A DNA stretch of 64,000 nt from Staphylococcus simiae (GCF_017357005.1 NZ_CP071589.1:558001-622000); one strand, 5' to 3'; shown: positions 26,033 to 36,105, numbered from the stretch's first letter. A program made the numbers and translations. The notes: a model not told the origin generated them from the sequence alone.

Positions 26033-26749
26033 ATGCGTGTCAATGATAAAATATTATTAGAAAATATAGAAGATTATTTTAATCATAAAGGTTTATCACC
26101 AAATTCAATTGATGATATCAAAGAAAAAATCCGTCATGATATTAAAAATTCAGAACAACAAGATTTGGATTATATTGAATATAGGAAGAAATCGCCTGCT
26201 CAAATCATTTTAATGATTCAAAGAAATTTATTTGCGCTACAACTTAACCCACTAGTATTTTTTATACTTAACTTTTTATTAATATCATATCTTTACGATA
26301 AACAATATGTAGATTTTCAGGCCATAACGGGAATTAGTTTATTTTATTGTGCAATTATCTTTCCGCTTACTATATTTATATATTTAAGAGTGGCACAAAA
26401 GAACTATTTAAGAAGTAATAATTTTGAAATGTTTTTAGGAATTATCGTTGCTACTATATCTTTAGTACTTATTATAATGAATGCATTTAATATGAGTTGG
26501 GGAATTATACCAATTACGGGTTATGGCCACCAATTTTTCTTTTTCATAGGAATTATTTTAGTTATTGCTGGTTTCTTTTTTAAACGTTTAGTCTTTAGTG
26601 GTATAGGACTATTATTTTGTCAAAAAACTATAGATTCAATGGTTCATAATCCTAATGTTGCACAAATTTGTTCTTTGGCAATTTGGATTATCTTAGTTGT
26701 ACTAGTGGTTTATTTTACAATAAAATTATCATCAAGAACTAGAATATAG
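26033..26749 (+). CDS. Multi-pass membrane protein of unknown function
   Basis: A 238-residue protein with a soluble N-terminal helical region of about 60 residues (LLENIEDYFNHKGLSPNSID and following), which somewhat resembles the HAAS-type domain of Firmicute membrane proteins, and then about six membrane segments. No catalytic motif is visible. The start has AAAGGAGC upstream. It is flanked by repeat-like intergenic sequences on both sides and has no obvious operon partner. A homologue lies at the same place in S. aureus as far as I recall. The function is not inferred. Confidence 0.72.
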   Translation: MRVNDKILLENIEDYFNHKGLSPNSIDDIKEKIRHDIKNSEQQDLDYIEYRKKSPAQIILMIQRNLFALQLNPLVFFILNFLLISYLYDKQYVDFQAITGISLFYCAIIFPLTIFIYLRVAQKNYLRSNNFEMFLGIIVATISLVLIIMNAFNMSWGIIPITGYGHQFFFFIGIILVIAGFFFKRLVFSGIGLLFCQKTIDSMVHNPNVAQICSLAIWIILVVLVVYFTIKLSSRTRI

Positions 26750-26800
26750 TAACTTACTGACGAGTTATTTAGAAATAATTATGAGAATATAATATGGCAA

Positions 26801-26970
26801 GAGAGCCTGAGACAAAGATATTTCAGACTTAAATTAAAATATTTGGCAGTAACTGTCTGGTTTGTAAAATATTGATAAATCAACATTTTACAAACTTAGG
26901 CAGTCTTACCGGGGTGAGATTACGACATAAATGTTATTTGAAATTTATGTCTGTCTCACTCCTTTTTTAG
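26801..26970 (+). repeat. Dispersed intergenic repeat (about 165 bp), copy A
   Basis: One of five related copies in the window. The shared order is a G/A-rich outer arm (GAGCCTGAGACA), TTGGCAGTAACTGTCTGG, an inner hairpin of TTGTAAAATATTGAT and ATCAACATTTTACAAA, GGCAGTCTTACCGGGGTGAGATTA, and a closing hairpin of ACATAAATG...AATTTATGT followed by CTCACTCC. The arms fold into a multibranched structure. Confidence 0.75.
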
Positions 26971-27131
26971 CTAAAAGTAAAACGACATCATCGAAAATCA
27001 GTTAATGTCGCTGATATTTCATGACAATTTAAAAAATATGAGATTTTTTATTGTAAAAAATTAAATTTTAAAATTAACAAGCGTAGAACGAAACGAGGTT
27101 GGGTATAACAATTACTAAGGGAGGTGTCACA

Positions 27132-27920
27132 ATGAATAAAGTTCAAACGAATAGTCAAACCCAACTTGCCTATAAAGAACAGGGTGAAGGGGATGTTATT
27201 ATTTTACTTCACGGTTTAGATGGTAACTTAGCAGGGTTTGAACAGTTACAACAAATGCTGTCAAAAACATATAAAGTGATTAGTTATGATATGAGAGGAC
27301 ATGGGAAATCAACTCATCAAAGCTCTTATGAACTAATGGATCATGTTAACGACTTAAAAGCATTAATGGAACAATTAAAAGTTCATAAGGCACATATTAT
27401 TGGATTTGATTTAGGTGGTGTTGTTGCCAAATTATTTACAGATCAATTTGCATGTTGTGTTAAATCATTAACTTTAATTGCTGCAAAACAAGATGATTTA
27501 ATTCATGGATTTACGCAATTATTAATCGACTATCAAGATAAAGTAGCAGGATTTAATAAATCAGAGGCCTATATCATATTATTTTCAAAATTATTTAAAA
27601 ATCAAGAAAGTACAATGAAATGGTATCAAAACCAGAGATTGTATAGTATGCAAACAGAAGATGATAGCGCAGCCGCTGTTAGAGCGTTAATTCAATATCA
27701 AGCAGATACAACAACTATAAATCAACACACCTGTGTGCCAACCCTAATTATTAATGGCAAATACGATCCGTTAATAAAAGATAAACAAAATTTTCCATTT
27801 GAGGACTATTATACAAACGTTACTAAATATGTTTTCGAGCATTCTGGTCATGCCCCACATATTGAAGAATCAGATAAGTTTCTTGAATACTATTTAGAAT
27901 TCTTAAACAAAATAAACTAA
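27132..27920 (+). CDS. Alpha/beta hydrolase with Asp nucleophile
   Basis: A 262-residue alpha/beta hydrolase. The oxyanion motif is LLHGLDG. The nucleophile elbow reads GFDLGG (Asp93 where esterases have Ser), the acid is in INGKYDPLI and the His in HSGHAPHIEE. The Asp-Asp/His combination is typical of epoxide hydrolases and haloalkane dehalogenases and not of esterases, although the substrate is unknown. The ATG at 27132 follows GGGAGGTG; an upstream in-frame ATG at 27099 lacks such a site. The gene is followed, after about 250 bp, by the terminator carrying group II intron copy 1. Confidence 0.82.
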   Translation: MNKVQTNSQTQLAYKEQGEGDVIILLHGLDGNLAGFEQLQQMLSKTYKVISYDMRGHGKSTHQSSYELMDHVNDLKALMEQLKVHKAHIIGFDLGGVVAKLFTDQFACCVKSLTLIAAKQDDLIHGFTQLLIDYQDKVAGFNKSEAYIILFSKLFKNQESTMKWYQNQRLYSMQTEDDSAAAVRALIQYQADTTTINQHTCVPTLIINGKYDPLIKDKQNFPFEDYYTNVTKYVFEHSGHAPHIEESDKFLEYYLEFLNKIN

Positions 27921-28166
27921 TTACTTTATTTATTGTGAATTGAAAATGTGACACGATATATTAATTGTAATCATGATAATTTTAAATACAATAAACATTT
28001 GCTATTTTAGTAAAATTGGTATGAAATCGTAAATAGCTAACAACAAGCTTTTTAACAATTAAAAAGAGTAATTAATTTCTACATAATAAAGGTCGCCAAT
28101 GTATATAATATTATTTGCAAATCATGTTACCTTATTGGAATTCTAGCTTTAAATTCACAAAATAAA

Positions 28167-28211
28167 AAACGAGATAATCACCTTGTTATCAGTGATTATC
28201 TCGTTTTAATT
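28167..28211. terminator. Terminator hairpin that hosts group IIC intron copy 1
   Basis: AAACGAGATAATCAC (28167-28181) pairs perfectly with GTGATTATCTCGTTT (28193-28207). T-rich sequence follows on both strands (TTTTAATT on plus, TTTTTTATTTT on minus). It was probably the shared terminator of the alpha/beta hydrolase gene and sarA. The intron begins directly after TTTTAATT. Confidence 0.85.
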
Positions 28212-30077
28212 GTGCGCCCGGCATGGGTAATTACTAGACGGTGAAAGTCCGTTACAGGCTTGGTAGTAGGAACTGTTAGCGAAAGACAAGGGTGTCCATT
28301 GTGAAATGGAATCTGAAGGAAGTCGGACGCAAACACTCGCACTGACGAACAGAAATATCATACAAGGCTATGTGGAATGGATGAATCTGCAATACAAGAT
28401 AAAGTCCGATACTACCCGAGTTCTATATAGTAAATGATGCAGTGGAATGAGTGGAAAGTGGTTACTCTTACCCGGGGAGGTCTCATCAGCGATAAAAAAA
28501 ATCGTAGTAATAACGAATGATGAGAAGTCAGCAGAGGTCATAGTAGGTAGAAATACTGAAGGACTGAACAATATTCATACAAAGTAAAGAATGGAGGTTA
28601 GAGATTTACAACGTACAGAATACAATTAATGATTGGCAACTCATAGAAAGATAAGTAGTGGAACGAAAAAGGATATATGAGTGCGTACAGTAAATCTTAG
28701 GTGAAATGAAAGAAATGTATCGTGAGTCTCCATCTATGATGGAGCTTGTTGTAAGAGAGAATAATATACAAAAAGCAATTAAGAAAGTGAAGAAAAACAA
28801 CGGTGCACCTGGCATCGATGGCATGCGAGTAAGTGAATTAACATCACATTTCGCAAAATACTTTCCACAAATTAAACAAAAACTGCTTGATGGCACGTAT
28901 AAGCCACAAGCAGTAAGAAAGGTTGAAATACCTAAATCAAATGGGAAAAAGCGCGTGCTTGGAATCCCTGTCGCAAGAGACAGAGTTATCCAACAAGCCA
29001 TTAAACAAGTCATTGAACCTAGTATCGACCGTACTTTCTCAAAACACAGTCATGGCTTTAGACCGAATCGTAGTACAGGAACTGCACTTAAAGAATGTGC
29101 AACATACTATGAAGAAGGTTACTTAGTTGCAGTTGATTGTGATTTAAAACAGTGCTTTGATATGTTGAACCATGATAAATTAATGTATCTATTTGAACGA
29201 CATGTTCAAGATAAAGCCATTTCTAAATTTATTCGTAGAAGCCTACAGGTTGGTGCAATCGACCTCAATGGTAATTATCGAAGTAGAGAAATAGGTGCAC
29301 CGCAAGGTGGTGTTATTTCCCCGTTACTTTGTAATATTTATCTTCACGAATTAGATAATGAATTGGAGAAACGTGGTCATCGCTTTGTTCGTTATGCAGA
29401 TGACTTCGTCATCTTTGTACGTACAAAACGAGCGGGTCAACGTGTCATGGAAAGTGTGACAAAGTTTATCGAAAAAGACCTTAAACTTATTGTAAATAGT
29501 GAAAAGAGCAAGGTAGGTTCTATCACACGTTTAAAGTTCTTGAGTTGTCTAATGACCAAAGTAAATGGCACTTATCGTTTCAGACCGACTATGGAAGCAA
29601 GAAGAAATTTAAAACGCACCTTAAGACGTCTAACGAAACGAAATAGACCAGGTACCTTTAAAGAGATTATATCAGAAATTAATCAAGTAACACGAGGGTG
29701 GATAAATTACTTTGGTAAAGGATTTATTACAGGTTTTGTAACGAAGTTACAATCATGGTTAAACCGACGCATTAGACAACTAATCCTCAAAAGATGGAAA
29801 AGAATAAAAACCAAATATAAGATGTTACGTAAGTATGGACTTGACCATAAGAGTGCAATGAAAATTGCCAATTCAAGAAAGAAATACTGGCGCTTATCAT
29901 CAACGCATGAAGTTCATCGTGCACTTACAACAAAACGTCTCTACAAGTGGGGGTTAGAACCATTAACCCAACTCGCAGAGACGGCTTACGCAAGATATTG
30001 AACCGCCGAGTACGGAACCGTACGCTCGGTGGTGTGAGAGGACGGATAATCAAATAATGGTTATCCTCCTACTCGAT
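28212..30077 (+). mobile_element. Group IIC intron, copy 1 (with maturase)
   Basis: An 1866-bp ribozyme retroelement. It begins GTGCGCCCGG, carries about 490 nt of RNA before the maturase gene, and ends with the domain V/VI hairpins (ACCGCCGAGTACGG to CGCTCGG, then GGATAA.. TTATCC) and CTCGAT. Insertion just after a Rho-independent terminator and the lack of an endonuclease domain in its protein are marks of bacterial class C introns. The second copy at 41979 appears identical. The 3' end lies 5 bp from the sarA stop codon, and the intron is antisense to sarA. Confidence 0.92.
28706..30001 (+). CDS. Group II intron reverse transcriptase/maturase, copy 1
   Basis: A 431-residue intron-encoded protein. 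Reverse-transcriptase blocks are visible: APGIDGMRVSEL (block 1), IPVARDRVIQQAI, HGFRPNRSTGTAL, DCDLKQCFDMLNHD, GAPQGGVISPLLCNIYL, and the catalytic RYADDFVIF. The maturase (X) domain follows (GTFKEIISEINQVTRGWINYFGKG). The protein ends soon after, so the H-N-H endonuclease domain is missing, as in class C introns, which prime reverse transcription at replication forks. The frame is intact. The start at 28706 is the first ATG in a region of weak ribosome-binding signal. Confidence 0.93.
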   Translation: MKEMYRESPSMMELVVRENNIQKAIKKVKKNNGAPGIDGMRVSELTSHFAKYFPQIKQKLLDGTYKPQAVRKVEIPKSNGKKRVLGIPVARDRVIQQAIKQVIEPSIDRTFSKHSHGFRPNRSTGTALKECATYYEEGYLVAVDCDLKQCFDMLNHDKLMYLFERHVQDKAISKFIRRSLQVGAIDLNGNYRSREIGAPQGGVISPLLCNIYLHELDNELEKRGHRFVRYADDFVIFVRTKRAGQRVMESVTKFIEKDLKLIVNSEKSKVGSITRLKFLSCLMTKVNGTYRFRPTMEARRNLKRTLRRLTKRNRPGTFKEIISEINQVTRGWINYFGKGFITGFVTKLQSWLNRRIRQLILKRWKRIKTKYKMLRKYGLDHKSAMKIANSRKKYWRLSSTHEVHRALTTKRLYKWGLEPLTQLAETAYARY

Positions 30078-30082
30078 TACGA

Positions 30083-30457
30083 TTAAATTTGAATTTCATT
30101 ATTTGCTTCTGTGATGCGTTTATTAACACGACTTAATAATGCATCAATTTTTTTGCGTTGTTGTGCATTAACCAAGATTAAGACTGTTCTCTCATCATGT
30201 TCGTTACGTTTTTTATCAAAGTAATCTTCTTGAGATAAGATTTTAACAGCTTTTACAACTTGTGGTTGTTTATAATTTAAATGATTAATAATATCTTTTA
30301 GATAATATTCTTTCTCTTTGTTTTCACTGATGTATGTTAGTACAGCAAATTCTTCAAAGCTAATTGAGAATTCTTTTTTGATTAAACTTTTTAATTTGTC
30401 AGCATAAGTGACCATTGATAATAGTTCGAAACAATCATTTATTTTAGATATTGCCAT
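30083..30457 (-). CDS. sarA: Global transcriptional regulator SarA
   Basis: A 124-residue winged-helix dimer, nearly identical to S. aureus SarA ([31 protein letters not shown] wing with the conserved Asp/Glu/Arg). It binds AT-rich DNA and controls agr, exoproteins, adhesins and biofilm. Cys9 is present. The ATG at 30457 is chosen because GGGAGG lies directly upstream; the frame continues 13 codons further without such a site. The stop is 5 bp from intron copy 1, which now separates sarA from its terminator by 1.9 kb. Confidence 0.97.
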   Translation of the reverse strand: MAISKINDCFELLSMVTYADKLKSLIKKEFSISFEEFAVLTYISENKEKEYYLKDIINHLNYKQPQVVKAVKILSQEDYFDKKRNEHDERTVLILVNAQQRKKIDALLSRVNKRITEANNEIQI

Positions 30458-31277
30458 TGATGAAACCTCCCTATATTGTACCAATTTGTGGTACATTTGC
30501 CCGATATTTATTTATATCTATTATATTAAATAGTAGATACGTAATTCATAATTTTACATTAAATAAATTTTATTAAATATATTTAATGCTGTATTATTTA
30601 GTTAATTATAACTAGTTAAAAATAAAAAGTAAACAAAAAAGTGTTAATAAAACAAATTATTGATTAAATACAATGAATGTATTTTTAAAATAGCAATTTG
30701 TACTATCAAAAATATCAGTAATTATTAAAATTACTCGTAATTTAATTATTTAACAAGTGTTATTTATTAGATATAATTATTTAGTACAATTAATTACCTT
30801 TCTACGTCTGACACTATCAATCACTTATACTGACTGCTTTTTATATAATAACAGTTACATTAACTTAGTATGTATATACCCGTTTTTATAATTTTTATTT
30901 TAACATTTCTAAATTTTTTCATATATTTTTGTTATAACAATTAGTTTTCTAATTTTAATATTGTATATATAACTATCATTAGTTTTGTAATGATTATAAA
31001 AATACGATTATTAACTATTTAGAAATGTAAAAAATACGCCTATTATGATTAAATAAAAATTACTTTTATAACAATTGATTATATATAAAGTGTATATTGT
31101 TTGGAATTAAATCATATACCTAGATAGTCATTTATTACGATATTAATTTAATAGGTTAAATTATAAAACTATCAGAATTAGAATATTAGCATGAAATACA
31201 AAATTTTTCTATTAAAAAGAGTGTTAACTTTCACTTTTAAGTTAAAAATGTAGTATTCAGTACAAAATGAAAAAAAT
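30458..31277 (-). other. sarA multi-promoter upstream region
   Basis: About 820 bp of very AT-rich DNA without a credible gene, matching the long upstream region of S. aureus sarA that carries promoters P1, P3 and P2. A SigB-like -10 (GGGTAT) is found at the distance expected for P3. I could not assign P1 or P2 with confidence. Direct runs such as TATATAACTATCATTAG are probable SarA-type AT-rich sites. Confidence 0.6.
30876..30904 (-). promoter_or_regulatory. Probable SigB promoter (P3) of sarA
   Basis: On the minus strand, GTTAAA (30899-30904) and GGGTAT (30876-30881) are separated by 17 nt, slightly longer than the usual SigB spacer. The predicted start is about 410 nt before the sarA ATG. 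That fits the roughly 0.84-kb P3 transcript known from S. aureus. Confidence 0.55.
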
Positions 31278-31441
31278 GGGAGTGGGACAGACATAAATTT
31301 TAAATGACATTTATGTCATAATCCCACCCCGGCATGACTGAACAGGTTTATAAAACGTTGATTTATCAATATTTTACAAACCTGATAGTTACTGCAAAAA
31401 TGCTTGGATGTATGTGTGAAATATTTTTGTCATAGGCTCCT
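31278..31441 (-). repeat. Dispersed intergenic repeat (about 165 bp), copy B
   Basis: The inverse orientation of copy A: it starts GGGAGTGGGACAG and contains ATCCCACCCCGGCATGACTGA, the inner hairpin around ACGTTGATTTATCAATATT, and GTTACTGCAAAAATG. It ends TCATAGGCTCC. It lies between the sarA upstream region and the end of the DMT transporter gene. Confidence 0.75.
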
Positions 31442-31447
31442 AGAGAT

Positions 31448-32386
31448 TTAGAATAATCTTAAAAGTATGATGCCAATTGTAATACATAATAATCCGCAAC
31501 ATTTTCTAAAGGTAATTTTATTTTTGGGTGATCCTAATAAGCCAAATTGATCAATAATTACACCCATTAGCATTTGACCTAACATTCCAACTATTGTCGT
31601 AAGCGCAGCACCAAGGAATGGCATTAGTATGATATTAGCTGTGACGAAAGCCATACCTAACAAACCACCTATGAAATAAATAGGTTTTAATTGACCTAAT
31701 GTTTGAATATGAGATTCAATTTTAAGTGTGCGATGAAAGGCCAAGGTTAGAATAAATAGCGCAATCGTTCCAATCGTAAACGATACTAAAGATGCAAAAA
31801 TAGATGAGTGAGTACTAGTAGCAAGTGCACTATTAACTGTTGTTTGAATCGGTGGAGCAAAGCCAAATATAAAGCCTACAATTATCCACATGATGAAAGC
31901 TTTATTTTGACTATTAGTAAGCTTTGTCTTTGGAATATAATTCATTAATAAAATACCTAAAAATAAAATGATAACTCCTACTCCTTTAAGAATTGAGAAA
32001 GTATGAGTTGATGCGCCAAACCAACCAAAAGTGTCTATCAATACGCCCATAATAATTTGTCCAGCAACTGTCATGACGACTGTTAGTGCAGCACCCAATC
32101 TAGGTAATAATAACAGATTACCAGTTAAGAAACATACACCAAGTAGGCCACCTAAAAACCATGTATAGTTAAATGTTTGATGAGCATAGAAATCACTACT
32201 AAATATTGCTGGCGTCATTATAATATTTAAAATGACTAAGAAAAGCGTGCCAACTGCAAATGAAATAGTAGATGCATAAAAGGAAGAACGTGTAAATTGA
32301 CTTAAACGTGAATTGATAGAAGTTTGAATGGGGATAAGCATGCCTACAACAATACCAAATAAATATAATAAAAACATAATTTTCAC
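31448..32386 (-). CDS. DMT-superfamily transporter with tandem DUF606 (YdcZ-type) halves
   Basis: A 312-residue protein with about ten membrane helices made of two similar halves. Each half begins with a PIQTSINSRLS / PIQTTVNSALA motif and carries the GGLLGVCFLTGNLLLLPRLGAALTVVMT / GGLLGMAFVTANIILMPFLGAALTTIVG stretch. In many bacteria DUF606 proteins are single 140-residue units, so this is an internal duplication/fusion. The substrate is unknown. The start is preceded by AGAAAGTGTG. Repeat copy B follows its stop. Confidence 0.82.
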   Translation of the reverse strand: MKIMFLLYLFGIVVGMLIPIQTSINSRLSQFTRSSFYASTISFAVGTLFLVILNIIMTPAIFSSDFYAHQTFNYTWFLGGLLGVCFLTGNLLLLPRLGAALTVVMTVAGQIIMGVLIDTFGWFGASTHTFSILKGVGVIILFLGILLMNYIPKTKLTNSQNKAFIMWIIVGFIFGFAPPIQTTVNSALATSTHSSIFASLVSFTIGTIALFILTLAFHRTLKIESHIQTLGQLKPIYFIGGLLGMAFVTANIILMPFLGAALTTIVGMLGQMLMGVIIDQFGLLGSPKNKITFRKCCGLLCITIGIILLRLF

Positions 32387-32451
32387 ACTTTCTAATTAGA
32401 ATGAGCCTATTATAACTAAAATGTTGTGTGAAATAAATAGTGAATATTAAA

Positions 32452-32492
32452 CAAAAAAACAGCCTGAAGAGAACATTCCCTTCAGACTGTTT
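32452..32492 (-). terminator. Terminator of the DUF2922/DUF1659 gene pair
   Basis: On the minus strand, AAACAGTCTGAAGGG pairs with a nearly complementary CTCTTCAGGCTGTTT, followed by TTTTTGTTT. Confidence 0.82.
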
Positions 32493-32529
32493 AAAGCTAC
32501 AAGTTATTTCAAATACATATAAAATTGCA

Positions 32530-32751
32530 TTATTTATCTTCAAATAGCACTGTTGTAGTTTTATCAACTAATTGGGCAGCTTGTACTTTGGCGATAGAAC
32601 CACTTTTAGACGTTAATACATTTAAATCAACTAACGAATTCATACTATTTCTGACTAATTGTTCTGTGACAATATTGTTTACTTGTGGTAGTTGTAGCTT
32701 AAATGGTTTATCAAATGTTGTTTTAAAGTTAAGTTCAAGTGTTTTTGTCAT
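32530..32751 (-). CDS. DUF2922 family small protein
   Basis: A 73-residue protein matching the DUF2922 pattern: LNFKTTFDKPFKLQLPQVN at the N-terminus and MNSLVDLNVLTSKSGSIAKV in the middle. It lies 12 bp downstream of a DUF1659 gene, and the two families commonly occur as neighbouring genes in Firmicutes. The function of both is unknown. AGGAGG precedes the ATG, so it is well translated. A terminator follows. Confidence 0.82.
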   Translation of the reverse strand: MTKTLELNFKTTFDKPFKLQLPQVNNIVTEQLVRNSMNSLVDLNVLTSKSGSIAKVQAAQLVDKTTTVLFEDK

Positions 32752-32763
32752 AAGAATAACCTC

Positions 32764-32970
32764 CTATAAAATTGACATAGATTTGATAACTTCTACTTTT
32801 GAGTAAGATTCACCAGTAAGACGTTCAATGATAGAGCTGAACGTCTTAATTTGATCGTTTGATACTTGAGGATTGATGTTACTGAAACGACGTTTAAATT
32901 CTGTTACTTTTCCATCAGTATCTTGCTTAGCTAATGTTAAGACAATAGTTACTTGATTAATATCTGCCAT
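32764..32970 (-). CDS. DUF1659 family small protein
   Basis: A 68-residue protein with the DUF1659 outline (VTIVLTLAKQDTDGKVTEFKRRFSNIN, then a helix with ERLTGESYSKVEVIKS). It is the first gene of a two-gene operon with the DUF2922 gene. GAAAGGAGGT precedes the ATG. Such paired small proteins are widespread in Bacilli and have no known role; both look like small soluble alpha/beta proteins that could form a complex. Confidence 0.82.
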   Translation of the reverse strand: MADINQVTIVLTLAKQDTDGKVTEFKRRFSNINPQVSNDQIKTFSSIIERLTGESYSKVEVIKSMSIL

Positions 32971-33127
32971 AAACTTTGACCTCCTTTCATACTATATATC
33001 GTTACAAAATGAAAAAAGAGCCAATATTTTTAAAAATAATGTTTAAAAAAATGCTGAACGGTAATAAAACAATGTAACTTAATTATGATTGATTATTGAT
33101 TAAGACACTTAAAAGTTGTGGGGATAT

Positions 33128-33685
33128 ATGAATAAAGTAGAGCCAATTAAAAAAATTGAAGATATAGAAAAAATGTACAAGGTTCTTAAAGCAAAATCTT
33201 TGAGGGATTATTTATTTTTTAAACTAGCTATACATACAGGATATAAAGTTTGTGAATTATTAACGCTTACAGTACAACAAGTTAAGTCGTTAGTTGAAAA
33301 TGAAGGTTTACATATAATTAGTCACCAACAAGCTGTGAATATTAAGGTCAAGCTACCTGAAAATTTAATTTCAGAATTATTAAGTTATATAGAAGTTGAA
33401 GCGTTAAATGATGAAGATTTTATGTTTCAATCGACACGCACGCATAAAATATTATCTAGACAACAAGCTTATAGAATTATTCACCAAGCTGCTATTGAAG
33501 CGGAAGTGCCACATATTGGTTTAACTACTTTACGCAAAACATTTGCTTTACATGCTTATTTAAATGGGATTCCTATTTCGGTAATACAAAAATATTTAGG
33601 ACATCAGACTTCTATAGAAACTTTAAAATTCATTGGAAAAGATGTAGATGATGAACAATGTACTTTTATTTCATTAAATTTATAG
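33128..33685 (+). CDS. Tyrosine-recombinase-fold protein lacking catalytic residues
   Basis: A 185-residue protein equal to the catalytic domain of XerC/D-type recombinases without the N-terminal core-binding domain. The residues that should cut DNA are changed: the first Arg is Lys40 (HTGYKVCELL), the H-x-x-R His is Thr133 (TTLRKTF) and the Tyr nucleophile is Phe168 (9 residues after LGH159). Only Arg136 and His159 remain. It therefore cannot act as a normal recombinase, but the fold and frame are preserved. The ATG at 33128 is used; the frame also opens at 33116. It lies 17 bp before mnhA2. Confidence 0.78.
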   Translation: MNKVEPIKKIEDIEKMYKVLKAKSLRDYLFFKLAIHTGYKVCELLTLTVQQVKSLVENEGLHIISHQQAVNIKVKLPENLISELLSYIEVEALNDEDFMFQSTRTHKILSRQQAYRIIHQAAIEAEVPHIGLTTLRKTFALHAYLNGIPISVIQKYLGHQTSIETLKFIGKDVDDEQCTFISLNL

Positions 33686-33702
33686 AGAAAAGGAGATTTT
33701 AG

Positions 33703-36105
33703 ATGACTTTAGCTTATTTATTAGGTGCAATTGTCTTAGTTATTATAGCGATAGCTATTACTATGGCAAATAAACATTGGTCTAAATTTTCAGGCTATAT
33801 TGCCATGATTGGACCAATACTTGCATCAGTATATTTTATAATACAACTACCCAAAGTAATAGCAGGACACTATTTAACAGTAAAATTACCGTGGATGGCA
33901 TCATTAGATATCAATCTTGATTTAAGATTAGACGGTTTAAGCATCATGTTTGCTTTAATTATTTCATTAATTGGTATTGCAGTTTTTTTCTACGCTACTC
34001 AATATTTATCTGTTTCAACAGATGATCTACCTAGATTTTTTATATATTTAACGTTATTTATGTTTAGTATGCTAGGTATTGTTTTAGCAAATAATACTAT
34101 TTTAATGTACGTATTTTGGGAATTAACAAGTGTATCATCATTTTTACTTATTTCTTATTGGTATGACAACGGAGATAGTCAATTTGGTGCGATTCAATCA
34201 TTTATGATAACTGTATTTGGTGGATTAGCATTACTAGTTGGATTTATAATGCTTTATATTATGACTGGTACGAATACGATTACAGAAATATTATCTCGTG
34301 CAGACGATATTCAAGACCAACCATTATTTATCCCGATGATTATTATGTTTTTATTAGGTGCTTTTACTAAATCTGCTCAATTTCCATTTCATACATGGCT
34401 TCCTAAAGCAATGGCAGCGCCTACGCCAGTTAGTGCTTATTTACATTCTGCAACAATGGTTAAAGCGGGTATCTTCCTATTATTTAGATTTACTCCATTA
34501 CTAGGTCTTAGTAATTTTTATATTTATACTGTGACATTTGTAGGATTATGCACAATGTTGTTTGGTTCGATAACTGCATTAAGAAATTATGATTTAAAAG
34601 GTATTCTAGCATACTCTACAATTAGTCAATTAGGTATGATTATGGCCATGGTAGGATTAGGTAGTGGCTTTGCTCAACACACGAATGATGCTTCATCGTC
34701 AATATATGCACTTATTCTTTTTGCAGGTTTATTCCACTTGATGAATCATGCCATTTTTAAATGTGCATTATTTATGGGCGTTGGCATTTTAGATCATGAA
34801 ACAGGCTCAAGAGATATTAGAAAATTAAATGGTATGCGTTACTTATTTCCAAAAATGAATATTGTAATGTCTATAGCTGCATTATCTATGGCTGGTGTAC
34901 CATTTTTAAATGGATTTTTAAGTAAAGAAATGTTTTTAGATGGTTTAGTTAAATCAATTAAATTAGAACAATTTGATTTAACTTTAACGATTATAATTGT
35001 TGCCATTGGAGTTATTGCGAGTATCTTCACATTTACTTATGCAATGTATATGTTAAAAGAAACATTTTGGGGTGAATTTGATAAAACTAAATTACCTAGG
35101 AAGAATATTCATGAACCGTGGCTATTCAGTATACCTTCCATTATTTTAATGGTATTAATACCTATTATATTCGTTATTCCAAATTTATTTAGTCAAAGTC
35201 TAATTAAACCTGCTTTAAGAAATGTAACTGGAATAGGGAAACAAGTAGATCAGCTTGCACCACATATATCCCAATGGCATGGCTTTAATTTACCGTTAAT
35301 ATTTACGATTTTGATTATTGTAGTTGGTTTGATTTTAGCGTGTGCCATAGATTGGAAGACAATTGTTACTGGTAAAATGCGTAGTATTTCTATGTCTAAA
35401 GCTTATGAAAAAGTTTATAGATATTTTGAAATTTACTCTACACACAGTATAAAACGCTTAATGCAAGATCGTTTAAATCAATATATTATTGCAACATTAG
35501 TCGTTTTTATGATGATTATTATGTATGGCTATATTCGCATTGGATTTCCAAAAGTGCACCAATTACATGTATCACAATTTGGACCATTAGAAATCATTTT
35601 AGCAATTGTAACTGTTGTAATAGGTATATCATTAGTATTTATTAGACAACGATTAACGATGGTTATTTTGAACGGTATTATCGGTTTTGTTGTGACATTA
35701 TTCTTCATCGCTATGAAAGCACCTGATTTAGCTTTAACACAATTGGTAGTAGAAACAATTACAACGATATTATTTATTGTTGGTTTTTCAAGGTTACCTA
35801 ACGTTCCAAGATCAAAGGTTAATATTAAAAGAGAATCAATTAAAATTGGTGTGGCATTAGTCATGGCAATATCAGTTGTGTCATTAATATTTGTTGCACA
35901 ACAAGCTGATGGTATGGCATCTATATCAACTTTTTATCATCAAGCATATGAATTAACAGGCGGTAAAAATATAGTTAATGCTATTTTAGGTGATTTTAGA
36001 GCATTGGATACACTATTTGAAGGACTTGTCTTAATTATCGCAGGATTAGGAATCTATACATTATTAAATTACAAAGATAGGAGGGGTCAAGATGAAAGAG
36101 AATGA
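33703..36105 (+). CDS. mnhA2: Na+/H+ antiporter subunit A2
   Basis: An 800-residue MrpA-type subunit, about 20 membrane helices, related to complex I NuoL plus a C-terminal NuoJ-like extension. It is the largest subunit of the seven-part Mnh2 cation/proton antiporter, which exports Na+ or K+ in exchange for protons. The proton-channel residues are in typical places, e.g. [37 protein letters not shown] and the Lys in [20 protein letters not shown] precedes the ATG. The 3' end overlaps mnhB2 by 14 bp, so the operon is coupled. Confidence 0.95.
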   Translation: MTLAYLLGAIVLVIIAIAITMANKHWSKFSGYIAMIGPILASVYFIIQLPKVIAGHYLTVKLPWMASLDINLDLRLDGLSIMFALIISLIGIAVFFYATQYLSVSTDDLPRFFIYLTLFMFSMLGIVLANNTILMYVFWELTSVSSFLLISYWYDNGDSQFGAIQSFMITVFGGLALLVGFIMLYIMTGTNTITEILSRADDIQDQPLFIPMIIMFLLGAFTKSAQFPFHTWLPKAMAAPTPVSAYLHSATMVKAGIFLLFRFTPLLGLSNFYIYTVTFVGLCTMLFGSITALRNYDLKGILAYSTISQLGMIMAMVGLGSGFAQHTNDASSSIYALILFAGLFHLMNHAIFKCALFMGVGILDHETGSRDIRKLNGMRYLFPKMNIVMSIAALSMAGVPFLNGFLSKEMFLDGLVKSIKLEQFDLTLTIIIVAIGVIASIFTFTYAMYMLKETFWGEFDKTKLPRKNIHEPWLFSIPSIILMVLIPIIFVIPNLFSQSLIKPALRNVTGIGKQVDQLAPHISQWHGFNLPLIFTILIIVVGLILACAIDWKTIVTGKMRSISMSKAYEKVYRYFEIYSTHSIKRLMQDRLNQYIIATLVVFMMIIMYGYIRIGFPKVHQLHVSQFGPLEIILAIVTVVIGISLVFIRQRLTMVILNGIIGFVVTLFFIAMKAPDLALTQLVVETITTILFIVGFSRLPNVPRSKVNIKRESIKIGVALVMAISVVSLIFVAQQADGMASISTFYHQAYELTGGKNIVNAILGDFRALDTLFEGLVLIIAGLGIYTLLNYKDRRGQDERE

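Noticed and set aside
28606..29013. Minus-strand frame inside the group II intron
   Set aside because: It is opposite to the reverse transcriptase gene and repeats in both copies only because the intron is the same; no start signal.
33128..33685. Active phage or genomic-island integrase
   Set aside because: Main catalytic residues are replaced, and there is no att-like repeat or phage gene around; the gene is in core gene order.
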